Assembly: GCA_964450185.1 (NCBI GenBank)
Contig: CAYVCL010000033.1
Coordinates: 1 to 30,596 of the forward strand
DNA length: 30,596 nt
Source: RUG11237 sp964450185
GTDB taxonomy: Bacteria; Bacillota; Clostridia; Lachnospirales; Lachnospiraceae
Direction of reading: 5' to 3'
In this document: one piece after another, positions 1 through 9,613 of the stretch
How the letters are laid out: every line of letters starts with the position of its first letter
Position numbering within the stretch: the stretch's first letter is position 1
Program-made: the position numbers and the translations under genes
Notes under the pieces: generated by a model
Seen by the model: the letters and a program-made list of their open reading frames with translations, nothing else
Told to the model about the DNA's origin: nothing
Databases searched by the model: none

Positions 1-21
1 ATATCATACGGGAGGGGTTCT

Positions 22-1800
22 ATGAGGTTGCAAAAAAAGAAAATAACAGCGATTGTTATGTTATTTATACTCACATTTACTTTGGTTGACGTTCCGATGT
101 TTTCGGTACAAGCAGCAGACGTGATTGATATTACGGATTCAGAGTTGCTTGAGATTGTCGGAGTGGAAGATGTTACCTATAGTGGACGTGAGATTGTTCA
201 AAATATTACGATAAAATATGACGGTAATACAATGGTAGAAAATACCGATTATTATTGTTTGTATACGAACAATACCAATGCAGGAACAGCTACAATCAGA
301 ATTGTGGGAAAAGGAAACTACACGGGGGCAGAAGAAGTTTCTTTTCAGATTAAGAAGGCGATTCCTGACTATTCTATCAATAGTTCTATTACAGGAACTT
401 ATGGTGACACGATTGGTGATATTGAATTACCGAAACGTGACAATGGTGTGTTTACATGGAAGGAAGAATTGGATCAGGAAACAGGAGAGCCTGGAGAACA
501 CAATTTTTATTTAACTTTTACACCGAATGATACCAGAAATTATGAAATTGTAGATGATATTCTTGTTACAGTGGAGATTTTTCAGCGAAATATATCAGAA
601 GCGGAAGTAGAAGGAATTACAGATGCGGTGTATTGCGCAGAACCAGTTGTCTATGACCCCGTCATTACATGGAATGATAAGACATTGGTAGAGAATAAAG
701 ATTATACGATCACTTTTGATAAGAACACCAATGCAGGAACAGCGTTGGTTACAATTACCGGAATTGACCATTATACCGGAACGATTGAGAAGACATTTAC
801 CATTGCCAAGGCAGATCCTGATTATGGTGAAATTGGAATATTAAGTGCAGTTTATAGAGATTGCTTGGGAGATATTACTCTGCCTTCCAGAGAAAATGGA
901 ACGTTCATTTGGGAATATAGTCAAAGTATGGATGTAGGTAAGGTGGGAACCACTTCATCCCTGATTCGTTTTGTGCCAAATGATAAAGCAAACTATAATA
1001 TTATTAAGAATATTCCGGTTGAGATTAAAGTAGATAAAAAAGACATTGCGAAGGTAACCTTTTCTGAAATGAAGTCTAAGGTATATACCGGGGAGGAACA
1101 GACACAGAACATTTATATCAAAGATGGTGATGTGAAGTTGGTTCGCGATAAGGATTATACGGTAGAATATCAGGACAATATTGAAGTTGGAACAGCGAAG
1201 GTAATTATAACAGGTGTAGACAATTACACCGGAGAAAAGGTTTTGGAATTTGCTATTGAGAAGGCGGTTCCTAAATATCCTAAATTGGCTGTTTCTACAG
1301 CGATTTATGGACAAACACTTGCTGATGTGGAGATTATGGAAGAAGCAGAAACTACGGAAGTTTCAGATGAAGTTGAAACAACAGACGATACAGAAGCCGC
1401 AGAAGAAGTAAGCAAAGTGGAATATATAGAGGGTAAATTCTATTTCGAAGACGATTTGAACACGGAAGTGGGAGAAGTTGGAATTAACAGCTTTTATGTG
1501 ACATTTAAGCCTACAGACAGTAAGAATTACAGTGAGGTGGAACACATTAAGGTGAAAGTTAGGGTAGAACCTTTAGATATGTCTTCCGCACAGGTGCTGG
1601 GAGTAACCGATGGCTATGCCGCAGGAAATGAAGTGAAACCTGAAGTTTCTGTAAAATTCCAGAATGAACTTTTAGTATATGGCAAAGATTATTCTTTGGG
1701 TTATGCGAACAATGTTTATCCGGGACAGGCAGCAGTGGTGGTGAAAGGAATTGGAAACTATACTGGAAAGATAGTTACCTTTTACCAGATATTAGAATAA
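22..1800 (+). CDS. Secreted protein made of repeated Ig-like (MBG/YDG-type) domains
   Basis: The 592-residue product starts with a positively charged N-terminus, a hydrophobic stretch (about residues 10-28) and an A-A cleavage-like site near residue 31, so it is probably exported by Sec. The rest is built from two alternating modules. One contains phrases such as LVENKDYTI and NTNAGTA followed by ITG..YTG. The other contains YGDTIGDIELP-like and FTPND..NY phrases. About three to four pairs are visible. These resemble the beta-sandwich repeats called MBG or YDG domains in Firmicutes surface proteins. A Glu/Thr-rich acidic insert interrupts the fourth YGQ-type module near residues 440-465. There is no LPXTG motif, choline-binding repeat or C-terminal membrane segment, so how it stays at the surface is unclear. 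The start is supported by GGAGG a few bases upstream. Binding partner unknown. Confidence 0.85.
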   Translation: MRLQKKKITAIVMLFILTFTLVDVPMFSVQAADVIDITDSELLEIVGVEDVTYSGREIVQNITIKYDGNTMVENTDYYCLYTNNTNAGTATIRIVGKGNYTGAEEVSFQIKKAIPDYSINSSITGTYGDTIGDIELPKRDNGVFTWKEELDQETGEPGEHNFYLTFTPNDTRNYEIVDDILVTVEIFQRNISEAEVEGITDAVYCAEPVVYDPVITWNDKTLVENKDYTITFDKNTNAGTALVTITGIDHYTGTIEKTFTIAKADPDYGEIGILSAVYRDCLGDITLPSRENGTFIWEYSQSMDVGKVGTTSSLIRFVPNDKANYNIIKNIPVEIKVDKKDIAKVTFSEMKSKVYTGEEQTQNIYIKDGDVKLVRDKDYTVEYQDNIEVGTAKVIITGVDNYTGEKVLEFAIEKAVPKYPKLAVSTAIYGQTLADVEIMEEAETTEVSDEVETTDDTEAAEEVSKVEYIEGKFYFEDDLNTEVGEVGINSFYVTFKPTDSKNYSEVEHIKVKVRVEPLDMSSAQVLGVTDGYAAGNEVKPEVSVKFQNELLVYGKDYSLGYANNVYPGQAAVVVKGIGNYTGKIVTFYQILE

Positions 1801-1812
1801 GGATAAGAAACA

Positions 1813-2298
1813 ATGAATTATAAAAAAGTTCCAATGTATGGCATGTTTATAGCCCTTGCATTGATTATGAGCTATATTGAAAGTATTCTTCCTTTACATA
1901 TGGGAATTCCGGGAGCCAAAATAGGGCTCCCGAATATTGTAATTGTTATTGCATTATACAAAGCAGGAGAAAAGTCAGCTTGCATTATTTCGATGATTCG
2001 AATTATTCTGGTTGGCTTTTTGTTTGGGAATTTATTTGGCATTGTATACAGCATTATGGGAGCATTGTTTAGCTTAGGTGTAATGATTTTACTGAAACGA
2101 AAGACCGATTTTTCAGTTTATGGAGTCAGTACGGCAGGCGGTATTATGCATAATGCCGGACAGCTTGTGGCGGCGATAATTTTTATGGAAACAAAGGAAT
2201 TGATTTATTATCTGCCGGTATTGACTGTGGTCGGCACAATTACGGGAATACTGGTTGGAATTGTCAGCGGAAACTTATTAAAACGTCTTCCGTCATAA
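1813..2298 (+). CDS. Gx transporter / heptaprenyl diphosphate synthase component I-like membrane protein
   Basis: The 161-residue protein is almost wholly hydrophobic, with about five predicted membrane spans. It carries the family's typical phrases: IPGAKIGLPNIV near residue 33, a central GNLFGIVYSIMGALFS and GGIMHNAGQLVAA near 113. These match the Gx transporter family (Pfam Hpre_diP_synt_I), whose members resemble the substrate-binding S components of ECF transporters; the old name comes from an early link to prenyl diphosphate synthesis. Substrate unknown. It starts 12 bases after the preceding gene and ends 32 bases before ruvA, so cotranscription is likely. No ATPase or T component is visible in the window. 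Confidence 0.85.
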   Translation: MNYKKVPMYGMFIALALIMSYIESILPLHMGIPGAKIGLPNIVIVIALYKAGEKSACIISMIRIILVGFLFGNLFGIVYSIMGALFSLGVMILLKRKTDFSVYGVSTAGGIMHNAGQLVAAIIFMETKELIYYLPVLTVVGTITGILVGIVSGNLLKRLPS

Positions 2299-2330
2299 AT
2301 AAAAGAATAAAAATAAAGACAGGTGAAAAA

Positions 2331-2942
2331 ATGATAGGCTTTGTAAAAGGAACAATTGCAGATTTTGAAGAAGACATGGTTATACTGGAGGTTCAGGGAG
2401 TAGGTATGAATATAAGAGCTACCACTCAAACCTTAACCAATATAGGTAATCTTGGAGATGAAGTAAAACTTTATACTTACCTTTATGTGAAGGAAGATGC
2501 GTTGGTATTGTATGGTTTTCCTTCCAAGGAGGATATGAGAATATTTAAGCTTTTGATTACCGTAAATGGCATTGGTCCGAAAGGTGCATTAAGCATTTTA
2601 AATGCCATTTCGCCGGATGAATTAAGATTTGCTATTTTGGCAGGCGATAGTAAGGCGATTGCAAAAGCACCGGGGATTGGTGCAAAGACAGCCAGCCGTG
2701 TTATTTTGGATTTGAAGGATAAACTTTCCTTAGAAGAAGCTTTCGAGGCGAAATTAAGCCATAACAGTGAAGCATTAGCTTCCGGAGCAGACAATAATGC
2801 AAAGGCAGAAGCAATCGAGGCACTTACGGCATTGGGTTATTCTCCTTCCGAAAGCTTAAAGGCAGTAAACAGTGTAGAAATTGATGGCAGCATGGATACG
2901 GAAGCAATCCTTAAAGCGGCTTTAAAACATATTAGTTTTTAG
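2331..2942 (+). CDS. ruvA: Holliday junction branch migration complex subunit RuvA
   Basis: RuvA binds four-way DNA junctions and loads the RuvB motor during recombinational repair. The 203 residues match the family length. The N-terminal OB-fold domain (MIGFVKGTIADFEED) is followed by the helix-hairpin-helix region, seen as TVNGIGPKGALSIL near residue 75 and APGIGAKTASRVILDL near 113. A linker leads to the C-terminal RuvB-contacting domain with EAIEALTALGYS. An AGGTG ribosome site precedes the ATG. Only nine bases separate it from ruvB. RuvC is not in the window, as is usual in Firmicutes. Confidence 0.97.
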   Translation: MIGFVKGTIADFEEDMVILEVQGVGMNIRATTQTLTNIGNLGDEVKLYTYLYVKEDALVLYGFPSKEDMRIFKLLITVNGIGPKGALSILNAISPDELRFAILAGDSKAIAKAPGIGAKTASRVILDLKDKLSLEEAFEAKLSHNSEALASGADNNAKAEAIEALTALGYSPSESLKAVNSVEIDGSMDTEAILKAALKHISF

Positions 2943-2951
2943 GAGTTTGAC

Positions 2952-3944
2952 ATGGCAAAGAGAATTATTACTACTGATGTATTAGAAGAAGATAAGAAAA
3001 TAGAGGGAGGTTTAAGACCTCAGACATTAGATGAATACGTTGGTCAGGCAAAAGCAAAAGAAACCCTGAAAATATATATAGAGGCTGCAAAACAAAGGAA
3101 TGAAGCACTGGATCATGTATTGTTTTATGGTCCGCCGGGGTTAGGAAAAACCACGTTGGCAGGAATTATTGCCAATGAGATGGGGGTCAACTTAAAGATT
3201 ACCTCTGGTCCAGCCATTGAAAAGCCGGGAGAAATGGCAGCGATATTGAACAATCTTCAAGAGGGTGATTTACTGTTTGTAGATGAAATTCACCGCTTAA
3301 ACCGTCAGGTGGAGGAAGTTTTGTATCCTGCTATGGAAGACTATGCCATTGACATTATGATTGGAAAAGGAGCAGGAGCGCGTTCTATCCGGTTAGACTT
3401 GCCTAAGTTTACTTTGGTGGGTGCAACTACCAGAGCAGGGTTGTTGACAGCGCCTTTACGCGATCGTTTTGGCGTGGTGAGTAAATTGGAATTTTATTCT
3501 ACAGAGGAGTTAACAACCATTATCTTACGGTCTGCCCAGCTATTGAATGTGGAAATTGAGAAACAAGGGGCAGTAGAAATGGCAAGACGTTCCAGAGGAA
3601 CGCCAAGACTGGCGAACCGCCTGTTGCGTCGTGTCAGAGATTTTGCTCAGGTAAAATATGATGGCGTGATTACCAATGAAGCGGCAAACTTTGCGCTGGA
3701 TTTGTTAGACGTAGATAAGTTGGGCTTAGACCATGTAGACAGAAACATTCTGACTACAGTAATAGAGAAGTTTAATGGCGGTCCGGTGGGACTGGATACA
3801 TTGGCAGCAGCCATAGGAGAGGATTCCGGCACCATCGAAGAGGTATATGAACCATATTTGATTAAAAACGGGCTGTTGGCAAGAACGCCGAAGGGAAGAA
3901 AAGTTACAGATTTTGCATACAAACATTTGGGGCTGGAACTTTAA
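2952..3944 (+). CDS. ruvB: Holliday junction branch migration ATPase RuvB
   Basis: RuvB is the hexameric AAA+ motor that drives branch migration with RuvA. The 330-residue product has the expected N-terminus with LRPQTLDEYVGQ, a Walker A loop GPPGLGKTT at about residues 60-68, Walker B plus its following residues DEIHR at about 111-115, sensor I in VGATTRAGLL, and the arginine finger region APLRDRFG. The C-terminal winged-helix domain contains LGLDHVDRNIL and the end motif PKGRKVT. Length and order are typical. An AGGAG ribosome site overlaps the end of ruvA. A new promoter begins just after the stop, so ruvB is probably the last gene of its unit. Confidence 0.98.
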   Translation: MAKRIITTDVLEEDKKIEGGLRPQTLDEYVGQAKAKETLKIYIEAAKQRNEALDHVLFYGPPGLGKTTLAGIIANEMGVNLKITSGPAIEKPGEMAAILNNLQEGDLLFVDEIHRLNRQVEEVLYPAMEDYAIDIMIGKGAGARSIRLDLPKFTLVGATTRAGLLTAPLRDRFGVVSKLEFYSTEELTTIILRSAQLLNVEIEKQGAVEMARRSRGTPRLANRLLRRVRDFAQVKYDGVITNEAANFALDLLDVDKLGLDHVDRNILTTVIEKFNGGPVGLDTLAAAIGEDSGTIEEVYEPYLIKNGLLARTPKGRKVTDFAYKHLGLEL

Positions 3945-3955
3945 TCATACTTTTC

Positions 3956-3984
3956 TTGACGGGATTCCGGGGATAGCGTATACT
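3956..3984 (+). promoter_or_regulatory. Sigma-A promoter upstream of zapA
   Basis: TTGACG at 3956-3961 and TATACT at 3979-3984 are separated by exactly 17 bases. Transcription should start near 3991, about 22 bases before the zapA ATG, leaving room for the AGGAGG ribosome site at 4001-4006. Confidence 0.85.
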
Positions 3985-4012
3985 TGTTAAGAGAAATGTT
4001 AGGAGGCAGAGT

Positions 4013-4435
4013 ATGGCAGAAAAGACAAATGCACAGGTATTAATAGGTGGGAAAATATTCACATTAAGCGGTTATGAAAGTGAAGAATATTTACAGAAAG
4101 TAGCTGCATATATAAATGGAAAATTAAACGAATTAAAGGAATCAGAAAGCTTTTTAAAACAGCCTTATGATATTCAGGCAACATTGACCGAACTGAATAT
4201 TGCAGATGATTATTTCAAGGCAAAAAAGCAGTTGGATATTTTAGAAACAGAAATTGAAACAAAAGATAAAGAAATCTATGATTTGAAGCATGAATTAATT
4301 TCCGCTCAGATTAAGGTAGAATCTGATGAAAAGACAATCGCTGAATTGAGAGAAGAATTAAGTGAGATACAGCAGAAGGTGATTAAACTGGAAGCTGAGT
4401 TGGAAGATTATAAGGAATTGCTGGATGAAAAATAA
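4013..4435 (+). CDS. zapA: Cell division protein ZapA
   Basis: ZapA binds FtsZ and promotes bundling of its filaments at the division site. The N-terminal ~90 residues match the family: a beta strand with AQVLIGGKIFTLSGYESEE, then YLQKVAAYINGKL, then TLTELNIADDYFKAKK. The remaining ~50 residues are a heptad-like Glu/Lys/Leu-rich coiled coil, which lengthens the protein to 140 residues compared with about 85-110 for many ZapA proteins; extended forms like this occur in Clostridia. It has its own promoter and terminator, so it is probably monocistronic. Confidence 0.92.
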   Translation: MAEKTNAQVLIGGKIFTLSGYESEEYLQKVAAYINGKLNELKESESFLKQPYDIQATLTELNIADDYFKAKKQLDILETEIETKDKEIYDLKHELISAQIKVESDEKTIAELREELSEIQQKVIKLEAELEDYKELLDEK

Positions 4436-4458
4436 GGCTGTCTTATGACAGCTTTTTT
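4436..4458 (+). terminator. Rho-independent terminator after zapA
   Basis: A six-base-pair GCTGTC/GACAGC stem (4437-4442 with 4447-4452) with a TTAT loop is followed at once by a run of T (4453-4458). It starts one base after the zapA stop. Confidence 0.85.
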
Positions 4459-4502
4459 CATTCGTTTTCTGTTAGTCTAAGTTTAAGATAGAAGGAGCAA
4501 TT

Positions 4503-6704
4503 ATGAAAAACGAAATTGAATTGCTGGCACCGGCAGGTTCTTATGAAGGTCTTGTGGCAGCAATTAACGCAGGGGCAGATGCCGTTTATATTGGAGGCAA
4601 AAAATTTGGTGCCAGAGCGTATGCAGATAATCCGGAAGAAGATATGCTGATAGCCGGTATCCGCTATGCTCATTTGCAAGGAAAAAAGGTGTATATGACA
4701 ATCAATACACTTTTAAAGGAAAAGGAACTTCAGGGTGAACTGTATGATTATGTGAAAGGCTATTACGAAGCAGGACTGGATGCAGTAATCGTACAGGATT
4801 TAGGAGTGTTTTCTTTTTTAAAGAAACATTTTCCGGATTTGCCGCTGCATGCCAGTACCCAGATGACGGTTACCGGTGTGGAAGGGGCAAAATTTTTAAA
4901 AGAGCAAGGTGCGAAACGAGTAGTTTTGGCAAGAGAACTTTCCTTGGAAGAAGTAAAAGAGATTTGTGAGAAAGCTTGTGTTGAGATAGAATGTTTTGTT
5001 CACGGAGCAATTTGTTATTGTTATTCTGGACAATGTTTGTTTAGCAGCTTCTTGGGTGGCAGAAGTGGAAATCGAGGCAGATGTGCTCAGCCTTGCCGTC
5101 TTCCATACACAACCTATGAAGGGAAAAAGGTAAACAGCAAAAAGAAAGAGTTGTATCCATTAAGCTTAAAGGATATGATGACCATAGAATATCTTCCAGA
5201 ACTGATAGAAGCCGGTATTACCTCCTTTAAAATTGAAGGGCGAATGAAACGTCCGGAATATGCGGCGGGAGTAGTGGAAATATACAGAAAGTATATTGAT
5301 ATGTATTTAAAAGATGCAAAGAACTTCCGTGTAGAGCAAAAGGACAAAGACCGATTGCTCCAGTTATATAGTCGTAGTGGAAATTCCACAGGATATTATA
5401 AACAGCATAACGGAAGAAACATGATTACGCTGGAAAATCCTGCTTATGTTTCCGGAGAAGATGCATTATTTCAGAGTTTGAAGGAAAAGTATACCAATCA
5501 GACAAAAAAGAAAAATATTTCGGGAATCTTAAGAGTATTCAAAGGAAAACCTTTAGAAATGGATGTTACACTACAAGATATGCAAATTAGCGTTTCCGGC
5601 GCTTTGGTTGAACAGGCTCAAAACCAGCCGTTAGCGAAGGAACGTATTGAAAAGCAGATGCGCAAAACAGGGGCTACCTGCTTTCAATTTGAACAGTTAG
5701 AAATCCAGATGGATTCCGATATATTTGTACCAATGCAGGCAATCAATGAAATACGAAGAAATGCTTTAGATGAACTGGAACGTGAAATTTTTAAGCCATA
5801 TGAACGTAACGTGCCGCAAAATTCCTTGCTGAAAGAAGAAGCAAAAGCTTTAAACAAGGAAAAAGAGGGCAGACAGCCTGTGTTACATGCTTCCGTGGAA
5901 ACAAAAGAACAACTGGAAAATCTGCTTACGCTGGATGAAGTACAGGGAATATATATCGACAGCAGTATGTTTTCTATCAGAGATTGGAATCAGTATTTAC
6001 AGTCTATGGAAGAATGTATGCAAAAGCTTCGTCAGGCAGGAAAAAAAGCCTACTATTACATGCCTGCTATTTTTCGGGCGGATACCAGAAATAAGTTTTC
6101 AAAGTTTGGCAAAGAATTGTTGGCACTTCCAATGGATGGTGTAGTAATTCGAAATCTGGAAAGTCTTGTATGGTTAAAAGAACAGGGATATACTGGGGAA
6201 ATTATCAGTGATTATAACTTATATACATTCAATAAAGAAGCAGAAGCATTTTTAAGAGAAAACGGAGTAGAGATTACTACATTGCCTTTGGAATTAAATG
6301 AATATGAAATGAAGGAAGTAAATCAGGGGAATGTTTTGCTTACGGTATATGGACATATTCCGTTTATGGTTTCTGCCCAGTGTGTTAACAAAACAATTAA
6401 CGGATGTGATAGCAAAACAGGAAAAATGCTTACTTTAAAGGACCGTTACAAAAAAGATTTCTATGTGAAAAATTATTGTGATTATTGTTACAATATTATT
6501 CGAAATGGTGTTCCTCTCTCTTTGCTTGGAGCACAAAAGAGTATTAAAAATATCAATCCTATGGGAATTCGACTGATGTTTTCAAAAGAAAGTGGTAGAG
6601 AAGCTTACAACATAGCCAAAGCTTTTGCTTGTCAGGATGCGGCAAAGGAAGAAGTGTTGTTTACAGAATTTACCAGAGGCCACTTGAAAAAGGGCGTAGA
6701 ATAA
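4503..6704 (+). CDS. U32 family protein with C-terminal DUF3656 (RlhA-like)
   Basis: The first ~300 residues form the U32 core: ELLAPAGSYEGLVAAINAGADAVY at the start, then the family signature region ELSLEEVKEI and FVHGAICYCYSGQC. Cysteines visible at 171, 173, 178, 194 and 198 (the last two in GRCAQPC) are candidates for the iron-sulfur cluster now known in several U32 proteins. The remaining ~400 residues match the DUF3656-containing long form seen in E. coli RlhA, which takes part in 5-hydroxylation of a 23S rRNA cytidine. The older label is collagenase-like peptidase; an RNA hydroxylation role is more likely but not proven here. Near the C-terminus there are further cysteines in NYCDYCYN. 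Length 733 residues. It precedes ftsW by 24 bases. Confidence 0.88.
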   Translation: MKNEIELLAPAGSYEGLVAAINAGADAVYIGGKKFGARAYADNPEEDMLIAGIRYAHLQGKKVYMTINTLLKEKELQGELYDYVKGYYEAGLDAVIVQDLGVFSFLKKHFPDLPLHASTQMTVTGVEGAKFLKEQGAKRVVLARELSLEEVKEICEKACVEIECFVHGAICYCYSGQCLFSSFLGGRSGNRGRCAQPCRLPYTTYEGKKVNSKKKELYPLSLKDMMTIEYLPELIEAGITSFKIEGRMKRPEYAAGVVEIYRKYIDMYLKDAKNFRVEQKDKDRLLQLYSRSGNSTGYYKQHNGRNMITLENPAYVSGEDALFQSLKEKYTNQTKKKNISGILRVFKGKPLEMDVTLQDMQISVSGALVEQAQNQPLAKERIEKQMRKTGATCFQFEQLEIQMDSDIFVPMQAINEIRRNALDELEREIFKPYERNVPQNSLLKEEAKALNKEKEGRQPVLHASVETKEQLENLLTLDEVQGIYIDSSMFSIRDWNQYLQSMEECMQKLRQAGKKAYYYMPAIFRADTRNKFSKFGKELLALPMDGVVIRNLESLVWLKEQGYTGEIISDYNLYTFNKEAEAFLRENGVEITTLPLELNEYEMKEVNQGNVLLTVYGHIPFMVSAQCVNKTINGCDSKTGKMLTLKDRYKKDFYVKNYCDYCYNIIRNGVPLSLLGAQKSIKNINPMGIRLMFSKESGREAYNIAKAFACQDAAKEEVLFTEFTRGHLKKGVE

Positions 6705-6728
6705 GTCAGTTCAGGGAGGATAGTTAAA

Positions 6729-8060
6729 ATGATTGATTTACTGATTGAACTCTCAAAATATATATTTATTATTATGGTTGGCATGTATACGTATTTTAGC
6801 TTTCGTATTTTTTCAAAGAAAGATGAAGACGCTAAGAATCTTTTGTGCCTGAAACAGAAAGTGATTTTCTTTTTGATGCACTTTATGATGAACTTCATAA
6901 TTTTCATGAAAACAGACAGTATGGAGCTGATTATATTTTATCTGGCTCAAGTAGTGTTTTTTGCAGCCTTGCCAGCGCTTTACAGTGCCATTTATCCAAA
7001 ATCATCAAAATTGTTAGTAAACAATATGTGCATGTTATTGATGATTGGCTTTGTGATGCTTTCCAGACTGGATTTTGACAGAGCAGTAAGACAGTTTGAA
7101 ATTGTAGTGGTTTCTGCAGTGATTACATTATTTATACCATATTTGATAAAGAAACTTACATTCTTAAAGGATTTAACTTACTTTTATGCGGGAGCAGGAA
7201 TTATTCTTTTGGCAATCGTATTTATTATCGGACAAGTAACTTATGGAGCAAAATTATCCTTTGAAATTGCCGGAGTGGGAATCCAGCCTTCTGAGTTTGT
7301 TAAAATTATATATGTATTCTTTGTGGCGTCCATGTTGTGTAAATCCAAGGAGCTTTATCAAGTGGTACAAACCAGTATTTTTGCCGGAATTCATGTGATT
7401 ATTCTGGTGCTTTCCAAGGATTTGGGTAGTGCACTTATTTTCTTTATTGCATATTTGTTTATGCTGTATGTTGCTACACATAAGGTATTATATCTTGGCG
7501 CAGGAACATTGCTTGGATGCGTTGCGGCAGTGGCGGCTTACTTTATGTTTAATCACGTGCGTGTGCGTGTACTTGCTTTTACAGATCCTTTTAGTGTAAT
7601 CGATAATGAAGGCTATCAGGTGACTCAGTCCTTATTTGCCATTGGTACCGGAGGATGGTTTGGTATGGGACTGTATCAGGGATGTCCTAAATTGATTCCC
7701 GTGGTGGAAGAAGATTTCATTTTTTCGGCTATTTCGGAAGAATTGGGACTCTTGTTTGCCTTGTGCGTGATTTTAATTTATTTGAGCTGTTTTGTGATGT
7801 TTATACATATTGCAATGCAGATTAAGGATGAGTTTCATTGCCTTTGTGCCACAGGACTTGCCTGTGTTGTGGCTTTCCAAACATTTTTAACCATTGGCGG
7901 TGCAGTGAAATTTATTCCATCTACGGGAGTGACTTTGCCGCTTATCAGTTACGGTGGAAGCTCCTGCTTTAGTACGATGATTATATTTGCGATTATTCAG
8001 GGAATTTATATTTGCCAAAAAACAAAAACATCCGGAAAACGTAAAAAGGAGGTTTCCTAG
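6729..8060 (+). CDS. FtsW/RodA/SpoVE family peptidoglycan glycosyltransferase
   Basis: SEDS-family membrane enzymes polymerise lipid II into glycan strands together with a class B penicillin-binding protein. This 443-residue protein has about ten or more hydrophobic spans. It shows the family's landmarks: GVGIQPSEFVKI near residue 183, SKDLGSALIFF near 228, the extracellular loop VVEEDFIFSAISEELG with the conserved aspartate at 329, and the C-terminal GVTLPLISYGGSS. The N-terminal ~120 residues are less conserved than usual and may include additional spans. An AGGGAGG ribosome site precedes the ATG. The partner PBP begins one base after its stop. The sequence does not decide between division, elongation and sporulation. 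Confidence 0.92.
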   Translation: MIDLLIELSKYIFIIMVGMYTYFSFRIFSKKDEDAKNLLCLKQKVIFFLMHFMMNFIIFMKTDSMELIIFYLAQVVFFAALPALYSAIYPKSSKLLVNNMCMLLMIGFVMLSRLDFDRAVRQFEIVVVSAVITLFIPYLIKKLTFLKDLTYFYAGAGIILLAIVFIIGQVTYGAKLSFEIAGVGIQPSEFVKIIYVFFVASMLCKSKELYQVVQTSIFAGIHVIILVLSKDLGSALIFFIAYLFMLYVATHKVLYLGAGTLLGCVAAVAAYFMFNHVRVRVLAFTDPFSVIDNEGYQVTQSLFAIGTGGWFGMGLYQGCPKLIPVVEEDFIFSAISEELGLLFALCVILIYLSCFVMFIHIAMQIKDEFHCLCATGLACVVAFQTFLTIGGAVKFIPSTGVTLPLISYGGSSCFSTMIIFAIIQGIYICQKTKTSGKRKKEVS

Positions 8061-8061
8061 T

Positions 8062-9603
8062 ATGAAATTTTCATCTTTGTTTCATAATAAGAAGAAAAAG
8101 TCAAAGTCCAGAAATGAGGAACAGGATTACGATTTGTATATTGAAAATTATGACGATTACGTGCAGGAAGATTATCTGGTGGACCGAAAAAAGCCGAACA
8201 ACGGAAAACAATTAATGCTTTTAACGTATGTTTTCGTGGCTGTTTTTGTGGCGATGATGGGATATACCGTATATTATCAGGCGGTAAAAAGTCCTGAAGT
8301 CATTAACAGTTCCTACAACAAAAGACAGAACGTACTTTCAGATAAGGTTGTGCGTGGCAAAATCTTATCTAATAAAAAGGAAGTGTTAGCAGAAACACAG
8401 GTGGCTTGGGATGGAACAGAAACCAGATATTACCCTTATGGTGATGTGTTCGCTCATGTGGTGGGATATGCTGCCAAGGGAAAATCCGGGATAGAATCCA
8501 ATGCGAACTTCACCTTACTTCGTTCCAATGCATTCCTTTTAGAGAGAGCGAAAAACATGTTGCAGGGCGAAAAAAGTATTGGCGATAATGTGGTGACTAC
8601 ACTGGATATAAGCCTGCAAAAAACAGCTTACAATGCGTTGGGAAATTATCGTGGAGCGATTATTGTAATGGAACCGGAAACCGGAAAAATTCTGACCATG
8701 GTTTCCAAACCGGACTTTGACCCGAATACCATGGAGAGTTCCTGGGATTCCCTGGTAGCAGATACTTCCGGAGAGAGCAGATTGTTAAACCGTGCAACTC
8801 ACGGTGTGTATCCGCCGGGTTCTACCTTTAAGATTATTACAACACTTGCTTATCTTAGACAGAACAGTGATATCAATTCTTACCAGTATGATTGTACAGG
8901 AAGCATTACAAAAGACAATGTGACCATTAATTGTTATCACAACAGCGTTCATGGAACCATTGATTTGAAAACATCTTTTGCAAAATCCTGTAATTCTTCT
9001 TTTACTAATATTGGATTGAGTCTGGATAAGAAGGGATTTGCAAAGACATGTAATGATTTGTTGTTTAATCAGAAGCTTTCTCTGCCATTTTCATATAAGC
9101 AGAGCAGTGTTTCCATATCCGAAGATTCCGATACAGACGAAGTGATGCAGACTGCCATTGGACAGGGAAAAACCCAGATGACACCGTTACATATGGCAAT
9201 GATTACCTCTGCCATTGCAAATAAAGGAACCCTTATGAAGCCTTATTTGATTGATTCTGTGGAAAATTATGAAGGAACCGTAATAAAAGAATATTCTCCA
9301 AAGAAATCATGTACAATAATGAGTGATACAGAAGCAGAAACCTTGAAAGAATTGATGAGGGCGGCAGTTACGGAAGGAACAGCATCAAAATTGTCTACTT
9401 CCACCTATACCGCTTATGGAAAAACCGGTTCTGCAGAATACAATGATGAAAAAGGGAAAAGCCATTCCTGGTTCACCGGATTTGCAGAAGCCAATGGAAA
9501 GACGGTTGTAGCCACAATTATTGTGGAAGGAGCGGGTTCCGGAAGTGAATACGCAGTTCCTATCGCAGGAAAATTATTTTCAGAATATTTTACAAATGAA
9601 TAA
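8062..9603 (+). CDS. Class B penicillin-binding protein (transpeptidase)
   Basis: This enzyme cross-links peptidoglycan and is the cognate partner of the SEDS protein just upstream. The start at 8062 follows AAAGGAGG with correct spacing; the frame stays open further upstream inside ftsW but without support. The 513 residues comprise a Lys/Asp-rich cytoplasmic tail (1-50), a membrane anchor (about 52-72), a short non-catalytic region and a transpeptidase domain. The three active-site motifs are present: S254-T-F-K257 in PPGSTFK, S309-C-N311, and K454-T-G456 in YGKTGSAEY. The N-terminal pedestal is small compared with FtsI or PBP2 of Proteobacteria, resembling the PbpA type that pairs with FtsW/RodA in Gram-positives. 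No PASTA domain is present. Confidence 0.93.
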   Translation: MKFSSLFHNKKKKSKSRNEEQDYDLYIENYDDYVQEDYLVDRKKPNNGKQLMLLTYVFVAVFVAMMGYTVYYQAVKSPEVINSSYNKRQNVLSDKVVRGKILSNKKEVLAETQVAWDGTETRYYPYGDVFAHVVGYAAKGKSGIESNANFTLLRSNAFLLERAKNMLQGEKSIGDNVVTTLDISLQKTAYNALGNYRGAIIVMEPETGKILTMVSKPDFDPNTMESSWDSLVADTSGESRLLNRATHGVYPPGSTFKIITTLAYLRQNSDINSYQYDCTGSITKDNVTINCYHNSVHGTIDLKTSFAKSCNSSFTNIGLSLDKKGFAKTCNDLLFNQKLSLPFSYKQSSVSISEDSDTDEVMQTAIGQGKTQMTPLHMAMITSAIANKGTLMKPYLIDSVENYEGTVIKEYSPKKSCTIMSDTEAETLKELMRAAVTEGTASKLSTSTYTAYGKTGSAEYNDEKGKSHSWFTGFAEANGKTVVATIIVEGAGSGSEYAVPIAGKLFSEYFTNE

Positions 9604-9613
9604 AGCAAATTCA

